DNA from: Brevibacterium aurantiacum
Lineage (GTDB): Bacteria > Actinomycetota > Actinomycetes > Actinomycetales > Brevibacteriaceae
DNA: 64,000 bases
Assembly (NCBI RefSeq): GCF_900169065.1
Contig: NZ_FXZB01000017.1
Location: 1 to 64,000 of the forward strand
Direction of reading: 5' to 3'
Below are positions 8,287 to 16,595 of this stretch, in pieces. A program made the translations under genes and the position numbers. Position 1 is the stretch's first letter. Every line of letters starts with the position of its first letter. The notes below the pieces were generated by a model. That model was not told the origin of the DNA. It worked only from the letters and a program-made list of their open reading frames with translations, and searched no databases.

Positions 8287-9516
8287 ATGACCGCTCAGAC
8301 CGTTGAGGATCTGCCGGCAGCCATCGATCGAGCCTTGGCCGGCCGGTCGATCCTTGTCCTGCCCCGCAATCGTGACGATTCCATCACCGAGGTGGCCCCC
8401 AGCCAGTGGAGAGGTGCTGGCCGGGCTCCGGCGCTGATCCTCTTCACCTCGGGTTCGACGGGCACGGCCAAGGCCGTCGCCTTGTCCGCAGACGCCCTGA
8501 CCACCTCGGCGCGGGCAACCGAACGATTCCTCGCCGGCCCCGGAGATTGGCACCTCACCCTGCCGACCAACCACATCGCAGGGTTCCAGGTGGAGCTGCG
8601 GGCCCGGCTCGCGGGACGGGAGCCGGTGAGGACCACCTCGGCGTCCTTCACGGCCGAATCCTTCGCCGAGGAGGTCGAGAGTCTGTTCGCACGCGGCGGC
8701 AGCCGGCCGAGCTACACCTCACTGGTGCCCACCCAGCTGCACCGGGTCCTGGCCGATGACCGGGCCACGCTTGCGGCGGCGAAGTTCGACACGATCCTCC
8801 TCGGCGGGTCCGCGATCTCACCGGCCCTACTCGAGCGCGCTGATGAACACGGGCTGAGCATCGTACGCACCTACGGCATGAGCGAAACCGCAGGCGGCTG
8901 CGTCTACGACGGCGTTCCCTTCGACGGTGTCGAGATCACGATCACCGATACTTCGACGATCGACCTGCGCGGTCCCGTCGTCGCCGATTCCTACGTCGAA
9001 TTCAACGCCGACGGTCAGATCAGTCCTGTGGACAATCCCGGACTGACCACCGACGATGACGGTTCACGCACGATGCGCACCAGCGACCTGGGTCGGCTCG
9101 ACGATGGGGTGCTCTCGGTGCTCGGTCGTTCCGATGACATCATCGTCTCCGGCGGCACGAACGTCTCTCCTCACGAGCTCGAGACCGGGCTGCTGCCCAC
9201 CTGGCAGCACCATGGAATCGCCGAGGTGCTCGTGACCTGGGTGCCCGATGATGAGTGGGGAAAGCTGCTCGTCGCACTCGTTCGCCTCGAGGACCAGGTG
9301 TCGCCCGCCATGAGAGCAGCGTTGGGATCATCGCGTGAGTTGGCGCGGCATCTGGGCGGACTCGATCATGGGATGGGTGGGCAGCCGCTTCCGCGGTTGG
9401 CCTTTCCCGTCACCGAGATCCCCAACCGTTCGATCGGCAAACCCGACCGGATGGCTGCGTCCCGGCTAGCGGCCGAATTGGTTGCAGCCGAGAGACGAAG
9501 ATCCCGAATACCTTAA
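8287..9516 (+). CDS. menE: MenE, o-succinylbenzoate-CoA ligase
   Basis: MenE adenylates o-succinylbenzoate and makes its CoA thioester, the substrate of MenB. It is an ANL-superfamily protein with the P-loop LFTSGSTGTAKAVALS, YGMSETAGG, the GRSDDIIVSGGTNVSPHELE hinge and a late GKPDR lysine. At about 409 residues it is short, as is usual for actinobacterial MenE. The start is uncertain: ATG at 8287 or 8257, neither with a good Shine-Dalgarno. The word CAGTCCGCATGA is repeated at 8262 and 8279, placing an ATG in each copy. It is the second gene of the menBEA operon. Confidence 0.92.
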   Translation: MTAQTVEDLPAAIDRALAGRSILVLPRNRDDSITEVAPSQWRGAGRAPALILFTSGSTGTAKAVALSADALTTSARATERFLAGPGDWHLTLPTNHIAGFQVELRARLAGREPVRTTSASFTAESFAEEVESLFARGGSRPSYTSLVPTQLHRVLADDRATLAAAKFDTILLGGSAISPALLERADEHGLSIVRTYGMSETAGGCVYDGVPFDGVEITITDTSTIDLRGPVVADSYVEFNADGQISPVDNPGLTTDDDGSRTMRTSDLGRLDDGVLSVLGRSDDIIVSGGTNVSPHELETGLLPTWQHHGIAEVLVTWVPDDEWGKLLVALVRLEDQVSPAMRAALGSSRELARHLGGLDHGMGGQPLPRLAFPVTEIPNRSIGKPDRMAASRLAAELVAAERRRSRIP

Positions 9517-9576
9517 TAAGTGAACACTCGGTAATATGAGACGATCCTAATTTTTGTGAGGAAGGTATCCCGCCCA

Positions 9577-10509
9577 ATGGCAACTGCTGCGCAGTGGATC
9601 TCCGGAGCCCGATTACGAACATTGCCGCTGGCAGTTGCCCCTGTCCTGATCGGGACCGGCGCCGCCATCGGCTCCGTCGGCGGCTTCACTTCCTTCATCA
9701 TCGGGGACTACACGCGCAACGGCCACGACTTTTCGCTGCCGCAGATCTTCTTGCGTGCGGTGCTGGCCCTCCTCGTCTCGCTCTGCCTGCAGATCGGGTC
9801 GAACTTCGCCAATGACTATTCCGACGGGGTTCGCGGCACAGATGACGTCCGCGTCGGTCCCGTGCGTCTCACCGCGACGGGTCTGGCCGAGCCGAGCGCA
9901 GTCAAACGTGCGGCCTTCCTGTTCTTCGGCATCGCCGGAGTTGCGGGAGTCGTCCTCGTCGTCATCGCTCAGGCGTGGTGGTTCCTCATCGTCGGCGCCG
10001 CCGCCGTGGCGGCAGCCTGGTTCTACACAGGCGGCAAGAAGCCCTACGGCTACATGGGTCTGGGCGAAGTCTTCGTCTTCGTCTTCTTCGGCCTCGTCGC
10101 CACCCTGGGCACGATGTGGATGCAGGTCGGCGGACTCAGCCTCAGCGGCTGGGCCGGTGCTGTGGCCATCGGCTCGCTCGCCTCGGCGGTGCTCATGGTC
10201 AACAACCTGCGCGACATCCCGACCGACATCGAGGCGGACAAGATCACTCTGGCCGTCCGCCTCGGCGAGCATCGGGCACGCATCGCCTATGCCAGCCTTG
10301 TCCTCGTGCCCTTCGCACTGCTGGTCTTGGCGATCCTCGATGGGCATCCGGCGGTGGCGCTGGCCATCCTCGCACTGGTACCTGCCCTCAATCCGCTGAA
10401 GACGGTGCTGCGGGGAACCACCGGTCCCGGGCTCATTCCCCCGATCAAATCAACCGGCCTCACCGCACTTGCCTTCGCCGCGCTGATGGGACTCGGCCTG
10501 GCTCTGTAG
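9577..10509 (+). CDS. menA: MenA, 1,4-dihydroxy-2-naphthoate polyprenyltransferase
   Basis: MenA is an integral-membrane UbiA-family prenyltransferase that attaches the isoprenoid tail to DHNA, giving demethylmenaquinone. It has 310 residues and about eight to nine hydrophobic segments. The first Asp-rich motif is NDYSDGVRGTD and the second is DIPTDIEADK, as in MenA. The ATG at 9577 with GAGGAAGG eleven bases upstream is preferred over the GTG at 9556. A TAATAT at 9532-9537 could be a promoter of its own. The MenG methyltransferase that completes the pathway is not in this window. Confidence 0.94.
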   Translation: MATAAQWISGARLRTLPLAVAPVLIGTGAAIGSVGGFTSFIIGDYTRNGHDFSLPQIFLRAVLALLVSLCLQIGSNFANDYSDGVRGTDDVRVGPVRLTATGLAEPSAVKRAAFLFFGIAGVAGVVLVVIAQAWWFLIVGAAAVAAAWFYTGGKKPYGYMGLGEVFVFVFFGLVATLGTMWMQVGGLSLSGWAGAVAIGSLASAVLMVNNLRDIPTDIEADKITLAVRLGEHRARIAYASLVLVPFALLVLAILDGHPAVALAILALVPALNPLKTVLRGTTGPGLIPPIKSTGLTALAFAALMGLGLAL

Positions 10510-10535
10510 CGGTGAGCTGGGCCCTGTAGCCAGGA

Positions 10536-10802
10536 TCAGTTTTCGTCGTCGACGATGCGGTCTTCCGCTTCTTCGTCGACGTTCTTGCGCTTGGGGGGTG
10601 TGGCGCGCTTGGCCACGCGGGTCTCAATGTCCTCCGCCACCTTGGCTCGCATGCCGCCCAAGAAGATGTAGCTGAGGATGGCTCCGATGATGATCGCGGC
10701 CATGGCCATCACGAGGTTGAGTCCGAGGAATGGCTCCAGAATCAGCCCTACGGCGACGATGATGCCCAGGCGAGCCAATGTGTAGATCCAGAAGTTGCGC
10801 AT
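10536..10802 (-). CDS. DUF4229 small membrane protein
   Basis: This 88-residue protein has two hydrophobic segments (about residues 5-25 and 30-50) and a charged cytoplasmic tail. It matches the DUF4229 family, which commonly sits beside menA in actinobacteria; its function is unknown. The ATG at 10802 follows a -10-like TAAAAT by 7 bases on the minus strand, so it is probably leaderless. It converges on menA and diverges from the PLDc_N protein gene, sharing a promoter region with a large inverted repeat. Confidence 0.85.
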   Translation of the reverse strand: MRNFWIYTLARLGIIVAVGLILEPFLGLNLVMAMAAIIIGAILSYIFLGGMRAKVAEDIETRVAKRATPPKRKNVDEEAEDRIVDDEN

Positions 10803-10821
10803 TGCACCTATTTTAGTCCGT

Positions 10822-10852
10822 CCACATCAGTGATTCATCACTGCCCATGTGG
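10822..10852. promoter_or_regulatory. Extended inverted repeat between two leaderless promoters
   Basis: CAGTGAT/ATCACTG arms at 10828-10834 and 10837-10843 have a 2-base centre. They are nested within outer arms CCACAT (10822-10827) and ATGTGG (10847-10852). The element lies between the -10 boxes of the DUF4229 gene (10815-10810, TAAAAT) and the PLDc_N gene (10875-10880, TATCCT). A dimeric regulator controlling both is plausible. Confidence 0.55.
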
Positions 10853-10886
10853 GCGGTTGTTCAGGTTAGTGGACTATCCTGGGTGC

Positions 10887-11324
10887 ATGGCTCGAATACT
10901 CATTGCCGCGATTGTCCTTGCGGCAGCGGTTACGTTGTACGGACTCTTCGATTGCCTTCTGCGCGATCGTGGTCTGATCCGAGTCCTGCCCAAACCCGTC
11001 TGGGCGATCATCATTCTTCTCATCCCCGTCATCGGCTTCGTGCTCTGGTACGCGTTCGGCCGCGGGTCTGAGGACAAGCCCACTGCAGCACCGCGCCGTC
11101 AGGGGCCCAGCGCCCCTGATGATGACGAGGATTACCTGCGCAAGGTTGATCGCGACGTCAAGCTCGGCAAGCACGCTCCCGAGGCGCAGAAGCCCGAGGA
11201 CAAGACTCCCGACGCTGATGACTCCGGAGACAGCTCCTCCCCCGACTCCGATCCTCGTTCCGCCGATACCGATGACCACGGTTCCGGCGGATCCACCGGT
11301 GACGGACGCGGCCACTCGAACTGA
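10887..11324 (+). CDS. PLDc_N domain membrane protein
   Basis: This 145-residue protein has an N-terminal hydrophobic segment, a short loop with a KPVWAIIILLIPVIG stretch, and a second segment ending LWYAFGRG. That is the pattern of the PLDc_N family (named from the N-terminus of phospholipase D-like cardiolipin synthases, without the catalytic HKD domain). A long acidic, Asp/Ser/Pro-rich tail follows. It is probably a two-helix membrane protein of unknown role. The ATG at 10887 is 6 bases after TATCCT, so it is probably leaderless. A second PLDc_N gene lies at 57722. Confidence 0.8.
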   Translation: MARILIAAIVLAAAVTLYGLFDCLLRDRGLIRVLPKPVWAIIILLIPVIGFVLWYAFGRGSEDKPTAAPRRQGPSAPDDDEDYLRKVDRDVKLGKHAPEAQKPEDKTPDADDSGDSSSPDSDPRSADTDDHGSGGSTGDGRGHSN

Positions 11325-11758
11325 AGCAGTCGGAAGTCATCTGTCCCTAGTGCTTCATTAGTTGCGCTGGGGCATCCGGATAGACCTTGTAGGCAGCTTT
11401 CTACTTCTGGATAGAAGAGCTTCTACGCAGACTTTCGTCCGGTAGTCCGGTAGTCCGGTACTCGTGGTCGGTTGTGCACGGGCCCTCGTGGGCAGTCGAG
11501 CTCGGCTTCGTAGATAGTCATCGAGGTTGGTAGCGCTACGTCTGTGGGCAGTACAGAGCCCGTGTCGTAGTTCAGCCACGCGGCGCTGTGCAGCCCGCTC
11601 CAGCACTGTCACCCGGTTCTACCCAGTGGCGCGGTTCAGGCCAATCTAGACCCACCGAACATCAATACAGCCACCGCGGCATGCGCGGCATGATCGTACG
11701 GGCCACCCCGGCACCACCGCGCGGTGCACGCCTACCGCAGTTCAGCCTCGGCGATGGA
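11325..11758. other. Gene-free gap with an octamer tandem repeat
   Basis: No credible gene is seen here. The short open frames are Arg-rich antisense artefacts with no ribosome site. The octamer GTCCGGTA occurs three times in perfect tandem at 11437-11460, and the word TTCTAC recurs nearby. This gap is the 3' flank of the cytochrome c maturation operon, which reads into it from the right. Confidence 0.6.
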
Positions 11759-12766
11759 TCAGCTGAGGCCCGAGTACGAGTGCAGGCCGTTGAAGTACAT
11801 GTTGACGACGGTGAAGTTGAAGATCACCGTGGCGATGCCGATGAGGTTGAGCACGGCGACCTTCGTCGGTCCCCAACCGCGTGTGGCGCGGGCGTGCAGG
11901 TATGCGGCGTAGATGACCCAGACGACGAACGTCCAGATCTCCTTCGAGTCCCAACCCCAGTAACGGCTCCAGGCCACCTCTGCCCAGATGGCGCCGGCGA
12001 TGAGGGTGAACGTCCAGGTGATGAATCCGACCGCGGCGATCGTGTAGGAGAACCGCTCCAGGTCGATGCTCGCGGGCATCCGGCGCATGAACCGCAGCCA
12101 CTTCGGGTTCTTGGTCTCCTGAGCGTTCTTGAGGATCTGGAACACGGCGAGGATCGCGGAGATGTAGAGCAGCGAGGTCGACAGGATGGCGATCGGCACG
12201 TGGATGGCGATCCAGTAGGAGTCGAGCGCCGGGATGAGCTTCGCAGCTGGTGTGTAGAAGACCGTGATGGCCAGGCCCAAGCACAGGAGCACTCCCCCGG
12301 CCACGATGGTGCCCAGGTAGCGGATGTCCTTCTTGATATTGACGATCAGGAAGACGATGACGGTGATCACGGTCGCAGTGAGGACGTATTCCATCATGTT
12401 GCCCCACGGCACACGCATCACTGACAGCGCGCGAGTGAGCACAGCGGCCACGTGCAGGAGGGCAGCGAGAACGAGAAGTGCGGTGCCGATCCTCGCCCCG
12501 CGGCGAGGCTTGTCCTTGCCCGAACTGGTCGTGGCCTCGGCCGAAACGTCAGTCTGCGGCGGATCGAGGAGGGCCGTGGTGGTCTTCCGGTTCGTCCGTC
12601 GCACGTTCGAGGGCTTGGCGGCGCTGCTGGCGCTGGCTTCCGTCTGCTTGAGCTCGCGCCCACCGAAGAGGTCGAAGGCGTAGAAGATCATGGCGACGGC
12701 GTAGACGATCATCGCCGAGATGATGAGCTGGTTCGACCACATTGCGAGGTCAGTGTTGACGTCCAT
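11759..12766 (-). CDS. ccsB: CcsB/CcsA-family cytochrome c biogenesis protein (ResC)
   Basis: This is the haem-handling membrane subunit of the System II cytochrome c synthase, working with ResB to move haem out and attach it to apocytochrome CXXCH motifs. It has 335 residues. Several transmembrane helices, the Trp-rich haem-binding stretch ending in WGWDSKEIW and flanking conserved His residues identify the family. A Lys/Arg-rich loop follows the first helix. The ATG at 12766 has GGAGG four bases upstream; an in-frame upstream start at 12796 is less likely. It is the last gene of the minus-strand block, about 190 bases after resB. Confidence 0.93.
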   Translation of the reverse strand: MDVNTDLAMWSNQLIISAMIVYAVAMIFYAFDLFGGRELKQTEASASSAAKPSNVRRTNRKTTTALLDPPQTDVSAEATTSSGKDKPRRGARIGTALLVLAALLHVAAVLTRALSVMRVPWGNMMEYVLTATVITVIVFLIVNIKKDIRYLGTIVAGGVLLCLGLAITVFYTPAAKLIPALDSYWIAIHVPIAILSTSLLYISAILAVFQILKNAQETKNPKWLRFMRRMPASIDLERFSYTIAAVGFITWTFTLIAGAIWAEVAWSRYWGWDSKEIWTFVVWVIYAAYLHARATRGWGPTKVAVLNLIGIATVIFNFTVVNMYFNGLHSYSGLS

Positions 12767-12959
12767 ACATCCTCCGCACCAGCGGTGCTCTTCCATTGCG
12801 TCGTGGCTGTTGCTGCGTTCTCGCAGCGTTGACTAGCTGCGTTGTCTCAGTGCCGTGTTGCTGCGTGTAACTGTGTTCGAGCCGCCTGTTTCAGTTTCGG
12901 CCCGCGACAATTCTACTCCGCGTAGTACCTAAAGCTAATCATTTCTCTCCGCCTGCACT

Positions 12960-14603
12960 TCAACCCTGTCTACTCCGAGCGCCGGGGCCAGAGTCCGGCC
13001 CTTCGTCCGAATCGCCTTCGGGATCGTAGGGATCGTCGTCGGGTTCGTCAGCAAGGTCCTTCGCCAGGTCCTTCGCCGCCCGCTCGACCATTTGATCCTC
13101 ACCGCGAGCCAGAGCCGCGACCTCGGCCTGGCCGTCCTTGATGCGCACCCACATGCGGCGGCGTGGGATGAACAGCGACAGGCCCAGTCCCAGCAGCACG
13201 GCGATTGCGCTGACGAGCATCAGACCCTGTGTCGGGTCTTGGGAGATGTCGACGGCGATGTAGCGTTTGACTCCGTCAAAGGTCACGGAGCCGCCGTCCG
13301 GCAGCTTCTGGGTCTCGCCCTCTGCCAGTTGGATGAGCAGAGGATTGCCCGAGGCGTCGGTCATCTCAGTCATGTTCTCGGCATCGATCGTGTACACCGA
13401 CTGCGGAGTTCCGTCATCGAGTCCGAGGTCGCCGGTGTAGCCGCTCATCACCAGGTAGGGGTTGCGCAGTTCGGCGAAGCTCGAGACCAGTTCGCCGTTC
13501 TCATTCTGGGTCGCCGTCGGCAGGAACACACCGACGAATCCCATCTGGGTTCCTGCGGAATCGGGAACCTTGACGACGCCCTCCGAGGTGTAGCCCGGGT
13601 CTCCACCGTCGGGGATGAAGACCTGCGGGCCGGACTGCACGACCTGTCCCTTGGCATCCTTGACCGTGACCTCCGGAGCGTAGCCGTTGCCGGTCAGGTA
13701 GACCCCGGTCCCGCCGACGCGTACAGGTTCGTTGACCCGCAGTGTGTGCTTCTCGCTCTTCCCGTCAGCGGTGGCCGTGACCTCCGCATCGAAGGTCCGG
13801 GGCTGGCCGAACTGGCTGCCTGGGGCCTGATCGTCGAAGGTGGATTCGAAGCTGTCGAGTTTGAGCCGGAAGTCCGGCAGGTTGTCCGCATCGTAGTAGG
13901 AGCCAGGTTCGAACGAGTCGTAGGCGACCAAGGAGTTCGTGAAGGTGTCGCCCTCGACGAGGATCCGCTGCCCCTGATAGCCGAACAGCGAACCGATCGC
14001 CATCGTCAGAGTCGCGACGAGGAGTGCGATGTGGAAGACCAGGTTGCCTGTCTCGCGCAGGTAGCCGCGTTCGGCGGCCACATGGTCATCGTGGCGGACT
14101 GTGCGGTAGCCGAGCTTCTTCAGGCGCGCCTGGGCGGTGTCGAGGAAGTCCTGATCCGCGCTCTCGCGAGATTCCGCGGATCCCGTCGCCGAGGTGAAGG
14201 TTTCGTATCCGGGCATCCGACCCAACCGCCTCGGCGATTTGGGTGGGGCCGAACGCATGGCCTTCCAGTGCTGGGCCGAACGTGGGATCACGCAGCCGAT
14301 GAGCGAGATCATCAGGAGGAGGTAGATCGCGGAGAACCAGATCGAGGAGTACACGTCGAACATCTGGATCGTGTCGAGGAACTGGCCCCAGGCGCCGTTG
14401 GACTCGAGGAACGTATTCACCCGGCCCGGATCCTGGATCCGCTGCGGCAGCAGGGAGCCCGGGATCGCGGCCAGAGCCAGGACGAGGAGGAGGATCAGTG
14501 CCACTCGCATCGTCGTCAGCTGACGCCACGCCCACCGGCACATGCCGATGAATCCCAGCTGCGGCTGGGTCACAGCGTTCTTGTCGGCGGTCTTCTTCGC
14601 CAC
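12960..14603 (-). CDS. resB: ResB-like cytochrome c biogenesis protein
   Basis: ResB is the partner of CcsB in System II cytochrome c maturation. It has 547 residues: three N-terminal transmembrane helices, a long extracytoplasmic domain (about residues 220-450), a fourth helix near residue 460, and an acidic Asp/Pro/Gly-rich C-terminal tail. The N-terminal PGSLLPQR stretch is typical of the family. The start is GTG at 14603, and the ccdA stop shares its first base (TAGTG), indicating translational coupling. Expected partners ccdA, resA and ccsB are adjacent. Confidence 0.93.
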   Translation of the reverse strand: MAKKTADKNAVTQPQLGFIGMCRWAWRQLTTMRVALILLLVLALAAIPGSLLPQRIQDPGRVNTFLESNGAWGQFLDTIQMFDVYSSIWFSAIYLLLMISLIGCVIPRSAQHWKAMRSAPPKSPRRLGRMPGYETFTSATGSAESRESADQDFLDTAQARLKKLGYRTVRHDDHVAAERGYLRETGNLVFHIALLVATLTMAIGSLFGYQGQRILVEGDTFTNSLVAYDSFEPGSYYDADNLPDFRLKLDSFESTFDDQAPGSQFGQPRTFDAEVTATADGKSEKHTLRVNEPVRVGGTGVYLTGNGYAPEVTVKDAKGQVVQSGPQVFIPDGGDPGYTSEGVVKVPDSAGTQMGFVGVFLPTATQNENGELVSSFAELRNPYLVMSGYTGDLGLDDGTPQSVYTIDAENMTEMTDASGNPLLIQLAEGETQKLPDGGSVTFDGVKRYIAVDISQDPTQGLMLVSAIAVLLGLGLSLFIPRRRMWVRIKDGQAEVAALARGEDQMVERAAKDLAKDLADEPDDDPYDPEGDSDEGPDSGPGARSRQG

Positions 14604-15367
14604 TAGATCACCACTTCGAAATCAAGGATCAGACCCTGCAGAGAGGTCATCCACGCGTTCCACAGCCCTGTGGCCATGAGTACACCCAACACGATGAGCA
14701 TGATGCCGCCGGCACGGACGATCGCCGTCTGGTGTCTGCGCACCCAGGTGAGACGTCCGGCGCCCTTGTGGATCGCCACGGCCAGAATGATGAACGGAAT
14801 GCCCAGTCCCAGGCAGTAGACGAATGCGAGCATTGCCCCGCGCCAGATCGTTCCATCGCCGCCGAAGCCCACGGACATCGACATGACCGCGGCCAGCGTC
14901 GGTCCCACGCACGGTGCCCAGCCGAGAGCGAAGGTCGCACCGAGGACCGGTGCACCCCACAGTCCGGCCCTGGGTCGAGCGCGAATCCGGTGCTCTTTCT
15001 GGAGGAGACCGAAACCGCCCATGAAGATGAAGCCGGCGATGATGACGACGACGCCGAGGATCCTGATGAGCACGCCCTGCCACTGTGAGAACAGTGCGCC
15101 GAGGGCCGAGAACCCGGTTCCCAGCAGAACGAAGACGATCGTGAACCCGAGGACGAACAGGGCGATCCCGACGACGACCCGCCAGGTTTCCTTGTCCTTG
15201 AGGGACGAGCCGCTCAGGCCGGTGACGTAGCCGACGTATCCGGGGACCAGCGGCAGCACGCAGGGTGAGACGAAGGAGACGAGTCCCGCCAGTGCGGCCG
15301 CGCCGGCCGCCAGCAGCAGAGGCCCGTTGAGAACCGTCTGGGCGAAGTCCGCCCCGATTCCACTCAC
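14603..15367 (-). CDS. ccdA: CcdA, thiol-disulfide electron carrier across the membrane
   Basis: CcdA passes reducing equivalents from cytoplasmic thioredoxin to extracellular ResA, keeping apocytochrome haem-binding cysteines reduced. It has 254 residues and six or more transmembrane helices. The paired active-site cysteines lie in FVSPCVLPL (Cys36) and GWAPCVGPT. The GTG start at 15367 overlaps the resA stop in a GTGA junction, and its own stop overlaps the resB start. Confidence 0.94.
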   Translation of the reverse strand: MSGIGADFAQTVLNGPLLLAAGAAALAGLVSFVSPCVLPLVPGYVGYVTGLSGSSLKDKETWRVVVGIALFVLGFTIVFVLLGTGFSALGALFSQWQGVLIRILGVVVIIAGFIFMGGFGLLQKEHRIRARPRAGLWGAPVLGATFALGWAPCVGPTLAAVMSMSVGFGGDGTIWRGAMLAFVYCLGLGIPFIILAVAIHKGAGRLTWVRRHQTAIVRAGGIMLIVLGVLMATGLWNAWMTSLQGLILDFEVVI

Positions 15368-15957
15368 TCCGCCTGCACGTCCTCGATGAGTCCCTTAAGC
15401 GTCGACTCGTCGACCTCGCCGACGACGCGGGCCGCGGCACGGCCCTGCGCATCGAGGACGACGGTGGAGGGTGTGGCCTGCGGCGGGAGGACACCCGAGA
15501 GCAGCGCCACCATGTCACCGTTGGTGTCGAGCATGTTCGCGTAGGGCACCTGGTAGTTCGAGATGAAGGCGTTGGCCGCTGCCTCCTGGTCACGGACGTT
15601 GACACCGAGGAACTGAACCTCGTCCCCGAAGTCCTCGGCCAGGGTCTTCAGCGCCGGCGCTTCCTTCCGGCACGGCGGGCAGGCCGCGTACCAAAGATTG
15701 ATGACGACCGGGGTGGGCCGGAGGTCAGCCAGCGACATCGACTTGCCGTCGAGTGTTTCGAAGCTCAGCTCCAGAGGTTCCCCGCGCTTGTCCTTGGCCA
15801 CCTGTGACACAACGCCGGATCCGGAGACGTACCCCTGATCGGATCCGGCCTGATCAGCCAGTTCGTCGTTTTCGCTGCAGGCGCTGAGCACCATGGCGGT
15901 GCCGGCGACCAGGCCGGTCAGGAGGGTGCGGCGGTTCAGTGGATTGCGGGCATTCAT
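15364..15957 (-). CDS. resA: ResA/TlpA-like thiol-disulfide oxidoreductase lipoprotein
   Basis: This 197-residue thioredoxin-fold protein has a lipoprotein signal: basic residues, a hydrophobic core, then LSAC with Cys27. It would act on the outer face of the membrane. The redox motif is CPPC at Cys93-Cys96 in a WYAACPPCRKEAPAL context. It probably reduces apocytochrome c before haem attachment, recharged by CcdA. The ATG at 15957 overlaps the stop of the preceding phosphatase gene (ATGA), and its stop overlaps ccdA. Confidence 0.93.
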   Translation of the reverse strand: MNARNPLNRRTLLTGLVAGTAMVLSACSENDELADQAGSDQGYVSGSGVVSQVAKDKRGEPLELSFETLDGKSMSLADLRPTPVVINLWYAACPPCRKEAPALKTLAEDFGDEVQFLGVNVRDQEAAANAFISNYQVPYANMLDTNGDMVALLSGVLPPQATPSTVVLDAQGRAAARVVGEVDESTLKGLIEDVQAE

Positions 15958-16595
15958 GCTCCCGACACCGCTTGCTTGGGCTGCAGATCTGCACAGATGC
16001 TCTCGTAACTCACGGAAACAAGTGTGGACGATTCGAATGTGAAACTGGTGATAGAAGCCAAGTCACATTCCCGTTTCCGGGGGTCGTGGACCAGGGAGCG
16101 CTGCTCCCCTGCCAGACGTGTCATCCAGATCGGAAGCTGATGGGAGACGATGACGCCTTCGGCCTCGGGACCATGTTTGGCCAGCTTGGCACGCAGGCTG
16201 GCCATGGCTGCCTGCATGCGCAGCACGATCTGCTTGTAGGGCTCACCCCAGGACGGTGTCAGCGGGTTGTACAGACGCACCAGATTGCGCGGCTCAGCCA
16301 TTCGTCTGGCGTTGACCTTCTGCCCTTCGAAGGAGTTCGCGGCCTCGATCACACGGTCATCGGTGAAGACGGGCAGCTGCAGCCGCTGGTGCAGCGGGTC
16401 GATTGTCTGCTGTGCCCGCAGCAGCGGGGATGCCACCAGCTCGACCGGAGTGACCGCCGCTGCGGCGAAGTGCTCGCCGACGCGTCGGGCCATCTCATGG
16501 CCGCGTTCGGTCAGTCCGAAGTTCGGCAGCCGACCGTAGAGGATGCCGTCAGGGTTGTCGACCTCCCCGTGCCTGACCAGATGGATCGTCGTCAT
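15954..16595 (-). CDS. Histidine phosphatase family protein (phosphoglycerate mutase-like)
   Basis: This 213-residue protein starts LVRHGEVDNP with the catalytic RHG histidine, followed by LTERG and a later SHQLPIWM carrying the second histidine. It is a phosphatase of the histidine (PGM-like) superfamily; its substrate is unknown. The same type of gene sits between hemL and the resA-like gene in Mycobacterium tuberculosis (Rv0525), so the position is conserved and a role tied to haem or cytochrome assembly is possible. It is coupled by overlap to hemL (TGATG) and resA (ATGA). Confidence 0.9.
   Translation of the reverse strand: MTTIHLVRHGEVDNPDGILYGRLPNFGLTERGHEMARRVGEHFAAAAVTPVELVASPLLRAQQTIDPLHQRLQLPVFTDDRVIEAANSFEGQKVNARRMAEPRNLVRLYNPLTPSWGEPYKQIVLRMQAAMASLRAKLAKHGPEAEGVIVSHQLPIWMTRLAGEQRSLVHDPRKRECDLASITSFTFESSTLVSVSYESICADLQPKQAVSGA

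Noticed and set aside
8262-8290. Repeated CAGTCCGCATGA at the start of menE as a regulatory repeat
   Set aside because: Only two copies, and it fits a small duplication creating alternative ATGs; noted in the menE entry but not called an operator.
11358-11612. 84-residue minus-strand frame in the gene-free gap
   Set aside because: It is Arg/Thr-rich with no ribosome site or family signature and crosses the octamer repeat.
13092-14606. 504-residue open frame on the plus strand, antisense to resB
   Set aside because: It is a shadow frame of a high-GC gene: low-complexity His/Arg/Glu-rich, no ribosome site, and resB is well supported on the other strand.
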